Below, piece after piece: positions 1 to 8,408 of a stretch of DNA of 64,000 nt. The position numbers and the translations under genes were made by a program. The first letter of the stretch is position 1, and each line of letters opens with the position of its first letter. A model generated the notes under the pieces. The model was not told the origin of the DNA. It saw only the letters and a program-made list of their open reading frames with translations, and searched no databases. Origin of the DNA: Oscillospiraceae bacterium (GTDB lineage: Bacteria; Bacillota; Clostridia; Oscillospirales; Oscillospiraceae); contig CAJTEA010000006.1 of NCBI GenBank assembly GCA_910575265.1, positions 117,582 through 181,581 on the forward strand, read 5' to 3'.

Positions 1-28
1 TGGCTTTTATCGCCGGGGATGTCCGCGC

Positions 29-1219
29 TTACGACGGTTGGATGCTGTGCTTCTCCGCGTAGCCGGTGAGAATCAGGGTGAGGGCGCCGTCGCCGGTGAC
101 GTTGCAGGCGGTGCCGAAGCTGTCCTGAAGGGCGAAGATGGCCAGCATCAGGCCCTGGCCGGCGTCATCGAACATCAGCACGCCGGCGATCAGACCCAGA
201 GAGGCCACCACCGTTCCGCCGGGGACGCCGGGGGCGCCGATGGCGAACACGGCCAGCAGCACACAAAACAGAACCATGGTGCCCGGCGCGGGCAGCTTGC
301 CGTAGAGCACCTGAGAGACGGTCATGCAGAAGAACACCTCGGTGAGCACCGAGCCGCACAGGTGGATGTTGGCGAACAGGGGGATGCCGAAGTCCACCAT
401 ATCATCCCGCAGGTTCGCGCTCTTGTGGGCGCACTGGAGGGCAACCGCCAGGGTGGCGGCGGAGGACATGGTGCCCACGGCGGTGAGGTAGGCGGGGCCG
501 TAATGCTTGACGACCTCAATCCCTGACCGGCCTGAGTAGGCCCCCGCCACGCTGTAAAGGATAGCCAGCCAGATGTAGTGTCCGGCCATCACGATCACAA
601 TAGCGATGAGGAACACCGGCAGCTGTTTGGTGATGGAGCCGTTCCAGCCCAGCTGATAGAAGGTAGTGGCGATGAAGAAGGGCAGAATGGGGATGATGAC
701 CCGCCTTACAATGGCCAGAACAATATTTTGGAACTCATCCAGAATGGCGGCGACGGTTTTGGCCCTGGTCCACACGGCGGCCAGGCCGACCAGGACGGAA
801 AAGACCAGCGCGCTCATCACCGGCATGATCTGGGGAATGGCCAGCTCAAAGGGGACGGGCAGGCTGGCTAACTCCTCCGCGGCGGAGGCGAAGGACAGGT
901 GAGGGATGACGGCGTAGCCCGCTCCCATGGACAGAAAAGCGGCCAGCACCGAGCTGACATAGGCGATCACGATGGCCACGCCCAGCAGCCGGGTGGCGTT
1001 GCTCCCCAGCTTGGTGATGGAAGGGGCGATAAAGCCGATGATGATCAGGGGGACGCAGAAGTTGATGATCTGGCCCAGGATGTATTTGGCGGTGCCGATG
1101 ACGTTGACCACCGCCCCAGCGAAGGGCAGGGCGCTCTCCTGGGGGATGAGCAGGCCCAGCGCGGCGCCCGCGATGACGCCGATGAGCAGGCGCAGGGGAA
1201 GGCTTCCGGATTTTTTCAT
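29..1219 (-). CDS. Dicarboxylate/amino acid:cation symporter (DAACS/SDF family)
   Basis: A 396-residue polytopic membrane protein that should import an acidic or small neutral amino acid, or a dicarboxylate, with Na+ or H+. It begins with MKKSGSLPLRLLIGVIAGAA, the usual first transmembrane segment of the family, and shows the Ser-rich turn (GTMSSAATLAVAL, about residue 250) and the GAPGVPGG re-entrant loop (about residue 330) that bind substrate and cation. The length is near the family norm. ATG follows an AAGGAG site. It stands alone, with mntP just upstream on the same strand under its own promoter. Substrate cannot be read from the sequence. Confidence 0.88.
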   Translation of the reverse strand: MKKSGSLPLRLLIGVIAGAALGLLIPQESALPFAGAVVNVIGTAKYILGQIINFCVPLIIIGFIAPSITKLGSNATRLLGVAIVIAYVSSVLAAFLSMGAGYAVIPHLSFASAAEELASLPVPFELAIPQIMPVMSALVFSVLVGLAAVWTRAKTVAAILDEFQNIVLAIVRRVIIPILPFFIATTFYQLGWNGSITKQLPVFLIAIVIVMAGHYIWLAILYSVAGAYSGRSGIEVVKHYGPAYLTAVGTMSSAATLAVALQCAHKSANLRDDMVDFGIPLFANIHLCGSVLTEVFFCMTVSQVLYGKLPAPGTMVLFCVLLAVFAIGAPGVPGGTVVASLGLIAGVLMFDDAGQGLMLAIFALQDSFGTACNVTGDGALTLILTGYAEKHSIQPS

Positions 1220-1265
1220 ACAAAGCTCCTTTCTGTTTTACCGCACACAGGGGAAGGCATTTCCC

Positions 1266-1294
1266 ATCATAGCATATTACGGCGGGAAACGCAA
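1266..1294 (-). promoter_or_regulatory. Promoter of the DAACS symporter
   Basis: On the minus strand TTGCGT and TATGAT are separated by 17 bases, ending about 45 bases before the symporter ATG. The -35 is imperfect. Confidence 0.45.
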
Positions 1295-1303
1295 ATTTAT
1301 GTG

Positions 1304-1864
1304 TCAGGAAAACAGGGTGTGCTCCAGCAGGATTTTGCTTCCCATCCCAATGAGAATCAGCCCCCCGGCCAGCTCCGCCTTGCTCTTGAGGCGGTCGCCG
1401 AAGATGGAGCCGACCTTCACCCCGATAGCGGACAGGACCAAGGTGGTCGCGCCAATAAACAGCACGGCGGGAACGATATCCACCTGGAGAAAGGCGAAGG
1501 TGACCCCCACCGCCAGGGCGTCAATGGAGGTGGCCACCGCCAGGGGCAGCATGGCCCGGGGGGAGAAGGAGCCGTTCAGCTCCTCCGCCTCTCCGGCCCG
1601 GGACTCCCGCACCATGTTAAATCCGGTGAGACCCAGCAGCCCGAAGGCGATCCAGTGGTCCACTGAGACGATCATCCCCTGAAACCGCGCCCCCAGCAGC
1701 CAGCCCAGGAGGGGCATCAGGGCCTGGAAGCCGCCGAACCACCCTCCGCAGCACAGGCAGTGCCCCAGCCGGGGCCGCCCGGTGGACAGCCCCTTGCAGA
1801 TGGACACGGCGAAGGCGTCCATGGACAGGCTGACCGCGATGATCAAAAGCTCGTACAACCGCAT
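1304..1864 (-). CDS. mntP: Manganese efflux pump MntP
   Basis: A 186-residue inner-membrane Mn2+ exporter. It shows six hydrophobic segments and the two family signatures with the essential acidic residues, SMDAFAVSICKG near the N-terminus and SIDALAVGVTF in the second half. I chose the ATG at 1864 because GGGAGGT lies seven bases upstream and the MntP homology begins there; the frame stays open further upstream but that part is the riboswitch leader. A Mn2+-sensing yybP-ykoY element directly upstream is the classical arrangement and supports the Mn2+ assignment independently. Confidence 0.93.
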   Translation of the reverse strand: MRLYELLIIAVSLSMDAFAVSICKGLSTGRPRLGHCLCCGGWFGGFQALMPLLGWLLGARFQGMIVSVDHWIAFGLLGLTGFNMVRESRAGEAEELNGSFSPRAMLPLAVATSIDALAVGVTFAFLQVDIVPAVLFIGATTLVLSAIGVKVGSIFGDRLKSKAELAGGLILIGMGSKILLEHTLFS

Positions 1865-1894
1865 AAAAAAGACCTCCCAGCTGTGTGAAGATAA

Positions 1895-2018
1895 GAAAAG
1901 AGACCCACCTGTCCCAGGACAGGTAAGTCTCGACATTTCAGGCCCGGCCAGGAGGCTTCCCTCCAGCATGTTGACCGGACCGCGTGTCCAAGGACACGCC
2001 GGCTACTCCCTTACGTTG
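1895..2018 (-). promoter_or_regulatory. yybP-ykoY manganese riboswitch
   Basis: Read on the minus strand, the leader contains AAGGGAGTAGCC (2001-2012), GTCAACATGCTGG in the middle, and CGAGACTT followed by a hairpin rejoining as GGGTCTC (1901-1932). The GGGAGTAGC and CAACATNCTG blocks are the conserved Mn2+-binding loops L1 and L3 of the yybP-ykoY family. It sits 30 to 150 bases upstream of mntP, so Mn2+ binding should switch the exporter on. The expression platform (terminator versus ribosome-site occlusion) is not clear from reading alone. Confidence 0.9.
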
Positions 2019-2024
2019 TGTGCC

Positions 2025-2054
2025 AGTGTAGCACACAATCACCGCCCCTGTCAA
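2025..2054 (-). promoter_or_regulatory. Promoter of the mntP riboswitch transcript
   Basis: Minus-strand TTGACA, 18-base spacer, TACACT. Transcription would start about 2018, at the 5' edge of the riboswitch. Confidence 0.65.
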
Positions 2055-2097
2055 CTTATTTTTTTCCGGGGGAAGATATGCGGCCTTTGCGGAAAAA

Positions 2098-2130
2098 GGC
2101 ACGGCCTCCGGCGATGCCGGGGGCCGTGCC
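2098..2130 (-). terminator. Intrinsic terminator of the XpaC-like gene
   Basis: A GC-rich stem (GGCACGGCC paired with GGCCGTGCC) followed on the minus strand by five T's, eight bases after the stop codon of the upstream gene. Confidence 0.8.
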
Positions 2131-2137
2131 TTCGGTA

Positions 2138-3343
2138 TTACAGTCCCAGCGTGAGGCCCTCCTGATCGGACAGGCCGTCCTTGGCCAGCATCCGCTCCAG
2201 AACCTCCACGTCGGTGGTGATGTCCATCACGTCCCCCTGGAACAGGCGGTCCAGCTGCTTTTCAAAGCCCTCCACCGCCTTATCCATCATTCCCTCGATG
2301 CGCTGCATGGCGGCGGTGATGTTTTCCCCGGCCACCTCCTGGTCCTCCAGCTGGGCGTAGGAGCGGAGAATTTTCAGGGTGGTGGGCAGGTAGTAGCTCA
2401 AAAAGCTGTGCAGCTCCGCCTCTTTCTCCGGGTGGCTCTTCTGATAGTCCAGAATCTTGGCGGTGATCACTCCCACCCGATCGATCTGCCTGGAGAGCTT
2501 CTCGTTGTCGATATCGTCGTTGATGGAGCGGATTTCAGCCAAAATGGCGTTCTCATCCGTCTTTGGCGGCGGGGAAGCCTCCTCCTGCCGGGACGGCTCG
2601 GTGATGCCGTCTCCAGTGAGGACCAGCCGGTCCCCGCCGTAGTCCAGAAAGCCGCAGGGGAAAATCCCGGCGTCCAGCATGTCGGCCAGATCGTCCCGGA
2701 CCTTACCGGGGGATATCCCCATGGCGGAGGCCAGGGTGGAGATGGACACGGAGCTTTTATTGCCGATCATGGCCAGATAGCTCCGGAACCGGCGGGCCTG
2801 CTTGCGCTTGCGCAGCCCGGCCCACAGCCCGCCCAGCCCACCGGCCACACAGCAGAGCAGGACCATTGGACCGGTCAGTGCCTCTATAAAGAAGGGAAAA
2901 TCGCCGTTCAGCAGCCAGTACAGAGGCTCGCTCAGGCTGCCAATGAAGCCCAGCATACAGCCGGCGGCGGTGGCTCCGCCGGCGATGGCCCAGCTTCTGC
3001 CCTTTTTGTCCAGCTCCGTGATCAGATCCCGGCCCGGCTTCTGCTTGGGAGTTTTGGGAGCCTTGGGGGCCTTTGCCTTTTTCCCCACCGGCTTCTCCCA
3101 GGCGGGAGCGGCCTGGGAACCCCGCTCCCAGGAGGAAGCGTCCCAGGTGGTCCGGGCCCCGGTGGGCGCCTGACCGGACTGCTGGGTATAATACGGGTGC
3201 TGTCCCCGTTTTTTGCCGCCGCCGAGCAGCTTCATCACGATCATCAGCACGCCAATGGGAGCGGCGACGCCAGTAAAGACCAGCCCCAGGGCGATGAGCC
3301 AGTAGAACGTATCGTTTTTCTGATTTCCCGAGTAGTCAGACAT
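2138..3343 (-). CDS. XpaC family protein (5-bromo-4-chloroindolyl phosphate hydrolysis)
   Basis: A 401-residue protein with a single transmembrane segment at about residues 11-30, a Pro/Lys-rich linker, two more hydrophobic stretches near residues 120-165, a small helix-turn-helix-like stretch, and a C-terminal XpaC domain recognisable by ILAEIRSINDDI and FLSYYLPTTLKILRSYAQLE. XpaC proteins often lie near telA-type genes, but no telA is visible here. The family name comes from an indirect phosphatase phenotype; no phosphatase motif is present and the true function is unknown. The ATG at 3343 follows a run of six G's at good spacing. Confidence 0.8.
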   Translation of the reverse strand: MSDYSGNQKNDTFYWLIALGLVFTGVAAPIGVLMIVMKLLGGGKKRGQHPYYTQQSGQAPTGARTTWDASSWERGSQAAPAWEKPVGKKAKAPKAPKTPKQKPGRDLITELDKKGRSWAIAGGATAAGCMLGFIGSLSEPLYWLLNGDFPFFIEALTGPMVLLCCVAGGLGGLWAGLRKRKQARRFRSYLAMIGNKSSVSISTLASAMGISPGKVRDDLADMLDAGIFPCGFLDYGGDRLVLTGDGITEPSRQEEASPPPKTDENAILAEIRSINDDIDNEKLSRQIDRVGVITAKILDYQKSHPEKEAELHSFLSYYLPTTLKILRSYAQLEDQEVAGENITAAMQRIEGMMDKAVEGFEKQLDRLFQGDVMDITTDVEVLERMLAKDGLSDQEGLTLGL

Positions 3344-3526
3344 TTCGTACCCCCCTGATCGTAGTAACCCTATCATACCAGAAAAAATCCAAAATGGAAT
3401 TGATTTTTTCTTAAAATTTGGTGAAGAAACCACCGTCCCCCTTATCATAGCGCGCCGGCGCGAAAAAGTAAATGGGCGTCCCGCCTTTTGGATGAATTTT
3501 TCAGCGGACTTGTAACTATTCTGTAA

Positions 3527-3555
3527 TTGTTTTGGAATAGCAGATGTGGTATAAT
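3527..3555 (+). promoter_or_regulatory. Promoter in the 3344-3658 divergent intergenic region
   Basis: TTGTTT, 17 bases, TATAAT, with a GC-rich inverted repeat (GGCGC around 3563-3582) at the predicted transcript start. It reads into the VanW-like gene. I see no other feature in this 315-base gap. Confidence 0.5.
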
Positions 3556-3658
3556 ATAAAGCCGGCGCATTAGACGCGCCGCGAAATATGGTTGATTATG
3601 TACCGCGCGCAGAGGAAAAAACGCGCTTTGACTTCAGGCCGGTACGGGGGGAAGCGTT

Positions 3659-5515
3659 ATGGAAGGACAGCGGGTTGCCAAGGGTGAGGGCGGAAAGAAG
3701 CTGCCGAGGATTATAGCCGGTTCGGTGCTGGCCGCGGCGGCCGCGGCTTACATCGGTCTGTGCGCCTGGGCGTCGAATCAGTACGCGATTCTGCCCAATG
3801 TCTCGGTGGCGGGAATTGACGTATCGAATATGATTGTGGAGCAGGCCCGGGACAAGGTGGCGGCCGAGGTGGCGGAGCGGAGCGGGAACATCACCTTTAC
3901 CCTGGCCTATGAGGGTCTGGAGGAGAGCCTGAACGGCTCCGAGGTAGCGGCGGATGTGGAGCGGAGCGTTCAAAACGCCTGGCAGATCGGCCATGAGAAT
4001 TTTTTCACCGGCGGGTTTCAGTTCCTCAGCCATCTGCTGGGGGCCTCCAGCCAGGTAGCTCTGGTGATTCCGGAGGACGACCCCGCCATGACCGATATGC
4101 TGGACCGGATGGAGGAGGCGGTGGCCTCCCGGGACGAGAACCACGCCTATGCCATCAAGGGCGACCGGCTGGAGATGACCAAGGGCGCGCCCATTGTCGC
4201 GATTGACTGGGAGACGGAACGGGCCCAGGTCCGGACCGACCTCCAGTCCGCGTTTCAAAACGGCCTGAGAGGCGAGGGGAAGACAGAGGAAACCCATACC
4301 CTGACCCCCACCCAGATGGTCGAGGGGGAGGAGCCTGATTTTGAGGCCATCCACCGGGAACTGTACGCGGAGGTGAAGGACGCCTCCCTGGACCTGGAGA
4401 GCATGGAGATCACCGACCATGTGGTGGGGGTGGACTTCGATGTCAAGGAGCTGCGAAAGGCCTACCAGCAGGCCCAAAGCGGGGAGACCTTTTCCATCCC
4501 CGTTACCCTGACCCAGCCCAAGGTGACCCGGGAGGACCTGGGCGGCCATCTGTTTCAGGACCTGCTGGGCGAGGCCACCAGTCAGGTCACCGGCGTGGCC
4601 AGCCGCCTGTACAACGTGACCTTGTCCGCCAACTCCTGCAACGGAGTGATTCTCCTGCCGGGAGACGTGTTCTCCTATAACGATACCACCGGCCCCCGTT
4701 CGGTGGCCAATGGCTACCGGCTGGGTTCGGTCTATGTGGGCGGCAAGTCGGAACAGCAGCCGGGCGGCGGAGTCTGCCAGACCTCCTCCACCCTCTACTA
4801 CGCCATTTTGCATACCCAGCTGGAGATTGTGGAGCGTCGTTGCCACCAGTTCGCTGTAGGTTATGTCCCCGACGGCATGGACGCCACCGTCTACGACGGA
4901 AGCTTGGACTTCAAGTTCCGGAACAACACCGATTACCCCATCAAAATTCAGTGCTGGACCTATGACAACAGCAATGGCCGCTTTATCACCGTTCAGATTT
5001 ACGGCACCAACCCGGAGGGCATCTACGCTGTGCCCACCGCCTCCACCTTCAGTTGGGTGGCCCCCACCACCGTGTATCAGCCCAAGGAGGATGTGCCCCG
5101 GGGCACTCTTGTGCTGGATACGGAGCAGTACGCCTACCGGGGACGGAAGGCCCATACCTACCGCACCCTTTATGACGCGGACGGAAACAAGCTGGAGACC
5201 CAGGACATGGGAGGCAGCTCCTACAGCATGCGGCCCAACACCTATTTCTACAACCCCCTGGACGGCGACCCCACCACCTGGGTGAACGGTAAGCCACCCG
5301 TTCCGGAGGACCCGAATACCACCACACCTGTGGACCCCGGCGCCACCACCGATCCAGGCGCTGATCCGGGGACCGATCCCGGTACCACCACTCCGGAGGA
5401 TCCCGGGACGACCACCCCCGCGGAACCGGAGCCCTCCGTCCCGGAGGAGCCGGTGGCCCCGCCGCCCTCCGACTCCGGAATTCGCCCTCTGGATCCTAAT
5501 GAGATGGCGGGCTAA
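3659..5515 (+). CDS. VanW-like exported protein with YoaR-type peptidoglycan-binding domain
   Basis: A 618-residue exported or membrane-anchored protein. Residues 1-40 carry a basic end and an Ala-rich hydrophobic segment. A YoaR-like (putative peptidoglycan-binding) domain follows (about 60-300), then a VanW domain (about 315-450) with the signature GDVFSYNDTTGPR and PGGGVCQTSSTLY. The last 75 residues are Pro/Thr/Asp-rich, with repeated DPG and TTPEDP motifs, like a wall-spanning stalk. VanW-type proteins occur beside some vancomycin clusters, but nothing else of a van cluster is here, so this is probably a house cell-wall protein. Biochemical role unknown. Confidence 0.85.
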   Translation: MEGQRVAKGEGGKKLPRIIAGSVLAAAAAAYIGLCAWASNQYAILPNVSVAGIDVSNMIVEQARDKVAAEVAERSGNITFTLAYEGLEESLNGSEVAADVERSVQNAWQIGHENFFTGGFQFLSHLLGASSQVALVIPEDDPAMTDMLDRMEEAVASRDENHAYAIKGDRLEMTKGAPIVAIDWETERAQVRTDLQSAFQNGLRGEGKTEETHTLTPTQMVEGEEPDFEAIHRELYAEVKDASLDLESMEITDHVVGVDFDVKELRKAYQQAQSGETFSIPVTLTQPKVTREDLGGHLFQDLLGEATSQVTGVASRLYNVTLSANSCNGVILLPGDVFSYNDTTGPRSVANGYRLGSVYVGGKSEQQPGGGVCQTSSTLYYAILHTQLEIVERRCHQFAVGYVPDGMDATVYDGSLDFKFRNNTDYPIKIQCWTYDNSNGRFITVQIYGTNPEGIYAVPTASTFSWVAPTTVYQPKEDVPRGTLVLDTEQYAYRGRKAHTYRTLYDADGNKLETQDMGGSSYSMRPNTYFYNPLDGDPTTWVNGKPPVPEDPNTTTPVDPGATTDPGADPGTDPGTTTPEDPGTTTPAEPEPSVPEEPVAPPPSDSGIRPLDPNEMAG

Positions 5516-5530
5516 ACGAAACAAATGACC

Positions 5531-5559
5531 AAATTCCCGCCCCTGTGGGGCGGGAATTT
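5531..5559. terminator. Hairpin between the VanW-like gene and the DUF2461 gene
   Basis: AAATTCCCGCCCC pairs perfectly with GGGGCGGGAATTT around a three-base loop. It has no clear T-run on the plus strand, so it may be a weak terminator or an attenuator within a two-gene unit. Confidence 0.5.
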
Positions 5560-5586
5560 GAAAGAATCGAGAAAGAGGAATTGACC

Positions 5587-6264
5587 ATGTTTCAAGGCTA
5601 CACTCAGGGCGCGGTGGATTTTTTGTGGAATTTGCAGTTCAACAATGAGCGGAGCTGGTTCCAGGCCCACAAGGAGGAGTTCCTGGAGCTGGTGGACCGT
5701 CCTACCCGGGAGCTGGCCGCCCGGCTGGAGGAAGAAATGCGGTCGGCCTACCCCAAGCTGGGCCTGGAATCCAAGGTGAGCCGCATCTACCGGGACGCCC
5801 GGCGGCTGTTTGGCCGGGGGCCCTATAAGGACCACCTGTGGCTTTCCGTGCGCAGGCCGGGGGAGCGGGACAGCGCTATTCCCTGCTTCTGGTTTGAGGT
5901 GGCCTCCAGCCATTATGGCTACGGCATGGGCTGCTGGGATATGACCCCGGTGACCATGGCCAAGCTCCGGGCCCGCGTCGACCGGGATCCCAAGCCGGTG
6001 GAGAAGCTGGCCCGGGCTGTGGAGAAGCGGGGGGAGTTTCAGCTGGACGGTCAGGAGTACAAGCGGCCCAAGGGCGACCCCGGCCCGCTGCTTTTCCCCT
6101 GGTACAACCGGAAGCAGATCGGCTTTTCCTGTGAGCGCAACTGTGAAGGCCCTTTTTTCGGCCCGGAGCTGGCCGAACAGGTGCTGGAGGGCTGGAAATC
6201 CCTGGTCCCCCAGTATGAATTTCTCTGCTCCCTGCGGGGGGACCCGGAACCGGGAGCCATGTGA
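5587..6264 (+). CDS. DUF2461 (TIGR02453) family protein
   Basis: A 225-residue soluble protein of the DUF2461 family, recognised by the opening FLWNLQFNNERSWF, by SKVSRIYRDARR and by the FGRGPYKDHLW block. The family is widespread and of unknown function. I chose the ATG at 5587, six bases after an AGAGGAA site. An earlier in-frame start at 5545 would place the start codon inside the preceding hairpin and adds residues not typical of the family. Confidence 0.85.
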   Translation: MFQGYTQGAVDFLWNLQFNNERSWFQAHKEEFLELVDRPTRELAARLEEEMRSAYPKLGLESKVSRIYRDARRLFGRGPYKDHLWLSVRRPGERDSAIPCFWFEVASSHYGYGMGCWDMTPVTMAKLRARVDRDPKPVEKLARAVEKRGEFQLDGQEYKRPKGDPGPLLFPWYNRKQIGFSCERNCEGPFFGPELAEQVLEGWKSLVPQYEFLCSLRGDPEPGAM

Positions 6265-6376
6265 TTGATGGGTTTGTCCGCCTGGACGGGCCGCTTTTTT
6301 GCGGGGTAGAGCGGCCTGTTATTCAAAATGTAAAAAATCACCCCGCTATTTTGTTGATAAAAACGAACAAAAAAGC

Positions 6377-6405
6377 TTGACAAGATTGCGCTAGTGTGGT
6401 AAATT
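6377..6405 (+). promoter_or_regulatory. Promoter of the orphan 6.4-kb transcription unit
   Basis: TTGACA, a 17-base spacer, TAAATT. The -35 is a perfect match. No sizeable gene follows until the serpin at 6972, but a strong terminator does (6799-6856). Confidence 0.7.
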
Positions 6406-6690
6406 ATAACCAGAACAAGGAAGGGTGAGTCCAATGTACAAGTGACAGCCCCAGCCGCTGAAACCGGAAGCAGGGTCAAAAAGCATTCTGTATGAAATCT
6501 GGAAGTGTCGGCCATGAGAGGGAGCCAGGAGAGACAAGGAAGCTTCAGGATTCTGTAACGTAAACTCTCCCCAAAGCGTGACCAGAGCGCCGGTTGTCAG
6601 TGAGCGCGAAGCGGTATATCCAGCGGACAAAACGAAAGGAATCCGACCAAGGGCCTCACATATGAGGAGTTAGGCCGTAATAACGGCAAC

Positions 6691-6804
6691 ATGATGGTGG
6701 TCGTAGAGGAACTGGAGGTTGTCAGGCGGGATCTGCGGCGGAGCGTATCCAATAGAAACGGAGGTAGCCATATGATGTTAGATAATAAGACAGAACAGAA
6801 ATGA
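6691..6804 (+). CDS. Possible small protein inside the orphan transcript
   Basis: An in-frame stretch with a bias typical of real protein: charged and amphipathic, containing the motif VVVEELEVVRRDLRRSV and ending MMLDNKTEQK. The frame is open from 6604 upstream, where codons spell KGLTYEELGRNNGN, so it looks like a fragment or an ORF with an unrecognised start. The only good ribosome site (GGAGG at 6760) would make just the last ten residues from 6775 or eleven from 6772. The stop lies in the terminator stem. Confidence 0.25.
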   Translation: MMVVVEELEVVRRDLRRSVSNRNGGSHMMLDNKTEQK

Positions 6805-6856
6805 CCCTTGACTGTAACGGATTACGAAACGGACAGTCAAGGGTCATTTCTTTTTT
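6799..6856 (+). terminator. Strong terminator of the orphan transcript
   Basis: AAATGACCCTTGACTGT pairs perfectly with ACAGTCAAGGGTCATTT over 17 bp, followed by CTTTTTTG. Confidence 0.9.
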
Positions 6857-6864
6857 GTTTGTTG

Positions 6865-6887
6865 GACGGCGGAGGGCCGTCTTTTTT
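6865..6887 (+). terminator. Second, tandem terminator
   Basis: GACGGC...GCCGTC (6865-6881) with six T's. It directly follows the first terminator and further insulates the serpin gene. Confidence 0.7.
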
Positions 6888-6971
6888 CTTGAAAATTTTC
6901 AATTTGGGAGGAACCTTTTGCCATTGCCATACGTCTATCTAATTAGAAGCCGCAACGGAAGGAGAATGGCA

Positions 6972-8372
6972 ATGAAACGAATTTTGTCTTTTATGCTGGC
7001 GGCGCTGCTGCTGGCCGGTTGCGCCGGTCCCGGCGGGGGCGTGTCCGAGAACAAGACCGCCAGCCCAGGCGCGGAAGGGGGAACCGTGCCTGCAAAAATG
7101 AACTATGTCCTGTCCGAGCCGATTTATCCGGAATTTCCCAAGGAGCCTCAGATGCCGGTGGAGGGCAGCGAGGGGGAGTGGAAGGCATACAGCGAGGCCT
7201 ATGAAAAGTATATCAACGCGCTTCATGCCATTCGGGGGGAGAACAGCGGCCTGACGGACAGGCAAAAGGCCACCCTGAACATCTTCGCGGCCAAAAGCAC
7301 GCCCCTGGCGATTGCGAGCCACGGGGGGGAGAACGTGGTATACTCCCCATTGTCCCTGTGGTCGGCCCTGGCTATGCTGGCCCAGTGCGCCAGCGGTGAC
7401 AGCCGTCGGCAGGCGCTGGACGCCCTGGGGGCGGAGGACGTGTATGAGCTTCAGGAGGGGGCGTCCCGCGTCTGGCGGACGCTGTACACTGACGACGGCC
7501 AGAGCTCCCTGATCCTGAGCAACTCCATCTGGCTCAATGGCAATCTGCGAGGGACCTATGTTCAGGAGACCCTGGATGTCCTGGCGGAACAGTACTACTC
7601 CAGCGCCTACTCCGTGCCCATGGGAACGGACGCCGCCGATTCGGCCGTCACCGAATGGGTGAGCAAGCAGACCAACGATCTCATCGGCTCCGGCACCCCG
7701 GTTGTGAAAACCAATCCCGAGACTCTGGCCCTGCTGGCCTCCTCCCTGTACTACAAGGCCGCCTGGACGGAGGAGTTTATGGCCGACCGGACACAGGAGG
7801 ACACTTTCACCGCCGCTGACGGCCAGGAGAGCCAGGTGGACTTTATGCACCAGACCCAGAGCGGCAGCTTCCTGCGCCGGGAGAACTGGCGGGCCGCCCA
7901 ATTGGGGACAAGCCTGGGGCGCATTACCTTTGTCCTGCCGGACGAGGGGATTTCCCCGGAATCCCTCCTACAGAATCCGGACTTCCTGTCGGAGCTGGAC
8001 TTTTCGGCAGAGCATACCGTGTACGGTGAAGTCCAGTGGTCGGTGCCCAAGTTCGATGTAGATTCCAGCCTGGATCTGATGGACGCCCTGAAAGCCATGG
8101 GCGTCACCGACCTGACTGATATGGACAGGGCCGACCTGACCGCCCTCACCGACCTGGACGCCTACCTGTCCGAGGCCAAACAGCTGGCCCGGGTGAAGGT
8201 GGACGAGGAGGGAGTGGAGGCCGCCGCCGTCACCATTTTGGAGATTGACGAGTGCTGCGCGCTGCCCCCTGTAGAACCGGAGGTCTGCGTCATGGATCTG
8301 GACCGGCCCTTCCTGTTCGTCATCCGCACCCAGGATGTGCCCCTGTTTATCGGGATCGTGAATCAGGTGTAA
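6972..8372 (+). CDS. Lipoprotein serpin (serine/cysteine protease inhibitor)
   Basis: A 466-residue serpin with a lipoprotein signal (MKRILSFMLAALLLAGC, lipobox LLAGC, Cys17), so it should sit on the outer face of the membrane. The serpin fold begins near residue 110 (FAAKSTPLAIAS, NVVYSPLSLWSALAMLAQCA). The reactive-loop hinge EEGVEAAAVT is of the inhibitory type, and the C-terminal DRPFLFVIRTQDVPLFIG is typical. By counting from the hinge, the scissile bond falls at or next to a Cys-Cys pair (IDECCALPP). The ATG at 6972 is preferred over 6966, because AAGGAG ends only one base before the latter. Gut-bacterial serpins are thought to blunt host or microbial proteases. Confidence 0.92.
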   Translation: MKRILSFMLAALLLAGCAGPGGGVSENKTASPGAEGGTVPAKMNYVLSEPIYPEFPKEPQMPVEGSEGEWKAYSEAYEKYINALHAIRGENSGLTDRQKATLNIFAAKSTPLAIASHGGENVVYSPLSLWSALAMLAQCASGDSRRQALDALGAEDVYELQEGASRVWRTLYTDDGQSSLILSNSIWLNGNLRGTYVQETLDVLAEQYYSSAYSVPMGTDAADSAVTEWVSKQTNDLIGSGTPVVKTNPETLALLASSLYYKAAWTEEFMADRTQEDTFTAADGQESQVDFMHQTQSGSFLRRENWRAAQLGTSLGRITFVLPDEGISPESLLQNPDFLSELDFSAEHTVYGEVQWSVPKFDVDSSLDLMDALKAMGVTDLTDMDRADLTALTDLDAYLSEAKQLARVKVDEEGVEAAAVTILEIDECCALPPVEPEVCVMDLDRPFLFVIRTQDVPLFIGIVNQV

Positions 8373-8377
8373 ACGCC

Positions 8378-8401
8378 AGCCCCGGCCGTAAGGCCGGGGC
8401 T
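8378..8401. terminator. Bidirectional terminator between serpin and thrS
   Basis: AGCCCCGGCC GTAA GGCCGGGGCT, a ten-bp perfect stem between two convergent genes. Confidence 0.8.
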
Positions 8402-8408
8402 GTTTGCT

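Larger units (their letters stand above)
6412..6856 (+). ncRNA. Putative structured RNA or leader transcript, family unknown
   Basis: The stretch between a good promoter (6377-6405) and a perfect 17-bp-stem terminator (6799-6849 plus T-run) is about 445 nt. It holds no convincing long ORF on the plus strand. It is rich in purine runs and GAAA/CGAAAGG-type tetraloop motifs, and several short complementary blocks suggest folding. Parts resemble domain I of group II introns in style, but I can find no GTGYG-type 5' end, no domain V and no reverse transcriptase. A short frame near the 3' end (6691-6804) and a mini-ORF with a GGAGG site (6760-6764, ATG at 6772) end inside the terminator stem, so it could also be a leader-peptide transcript. 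Confidence 0.4.

Noticed and set aside
3659..5515. Vancomycin resistance cluster
   Set aside because: Only a VanW-like domain is present; no vanH, ligase, vanX or two-component genes are nearby.
3596..5524. A 640-codon minus-strand frame opposite the VanW-like gene
   Set aside because: Shadow of high-GC codon usage; Gly/His/Val-rich composition without family likeness.
5545..5586. Earlier start for the DUF2461 gene
   Set aside because: It begins within a hairpin and has no ribosome site; family homology starts at 5587.
6412..6856. Group II intron call for the orphan transcript
   Set aside because: No GTGYG start, no recognisable domain V/VI, no reverse transcriptase; only a general resemblance of purine-rich motifs.
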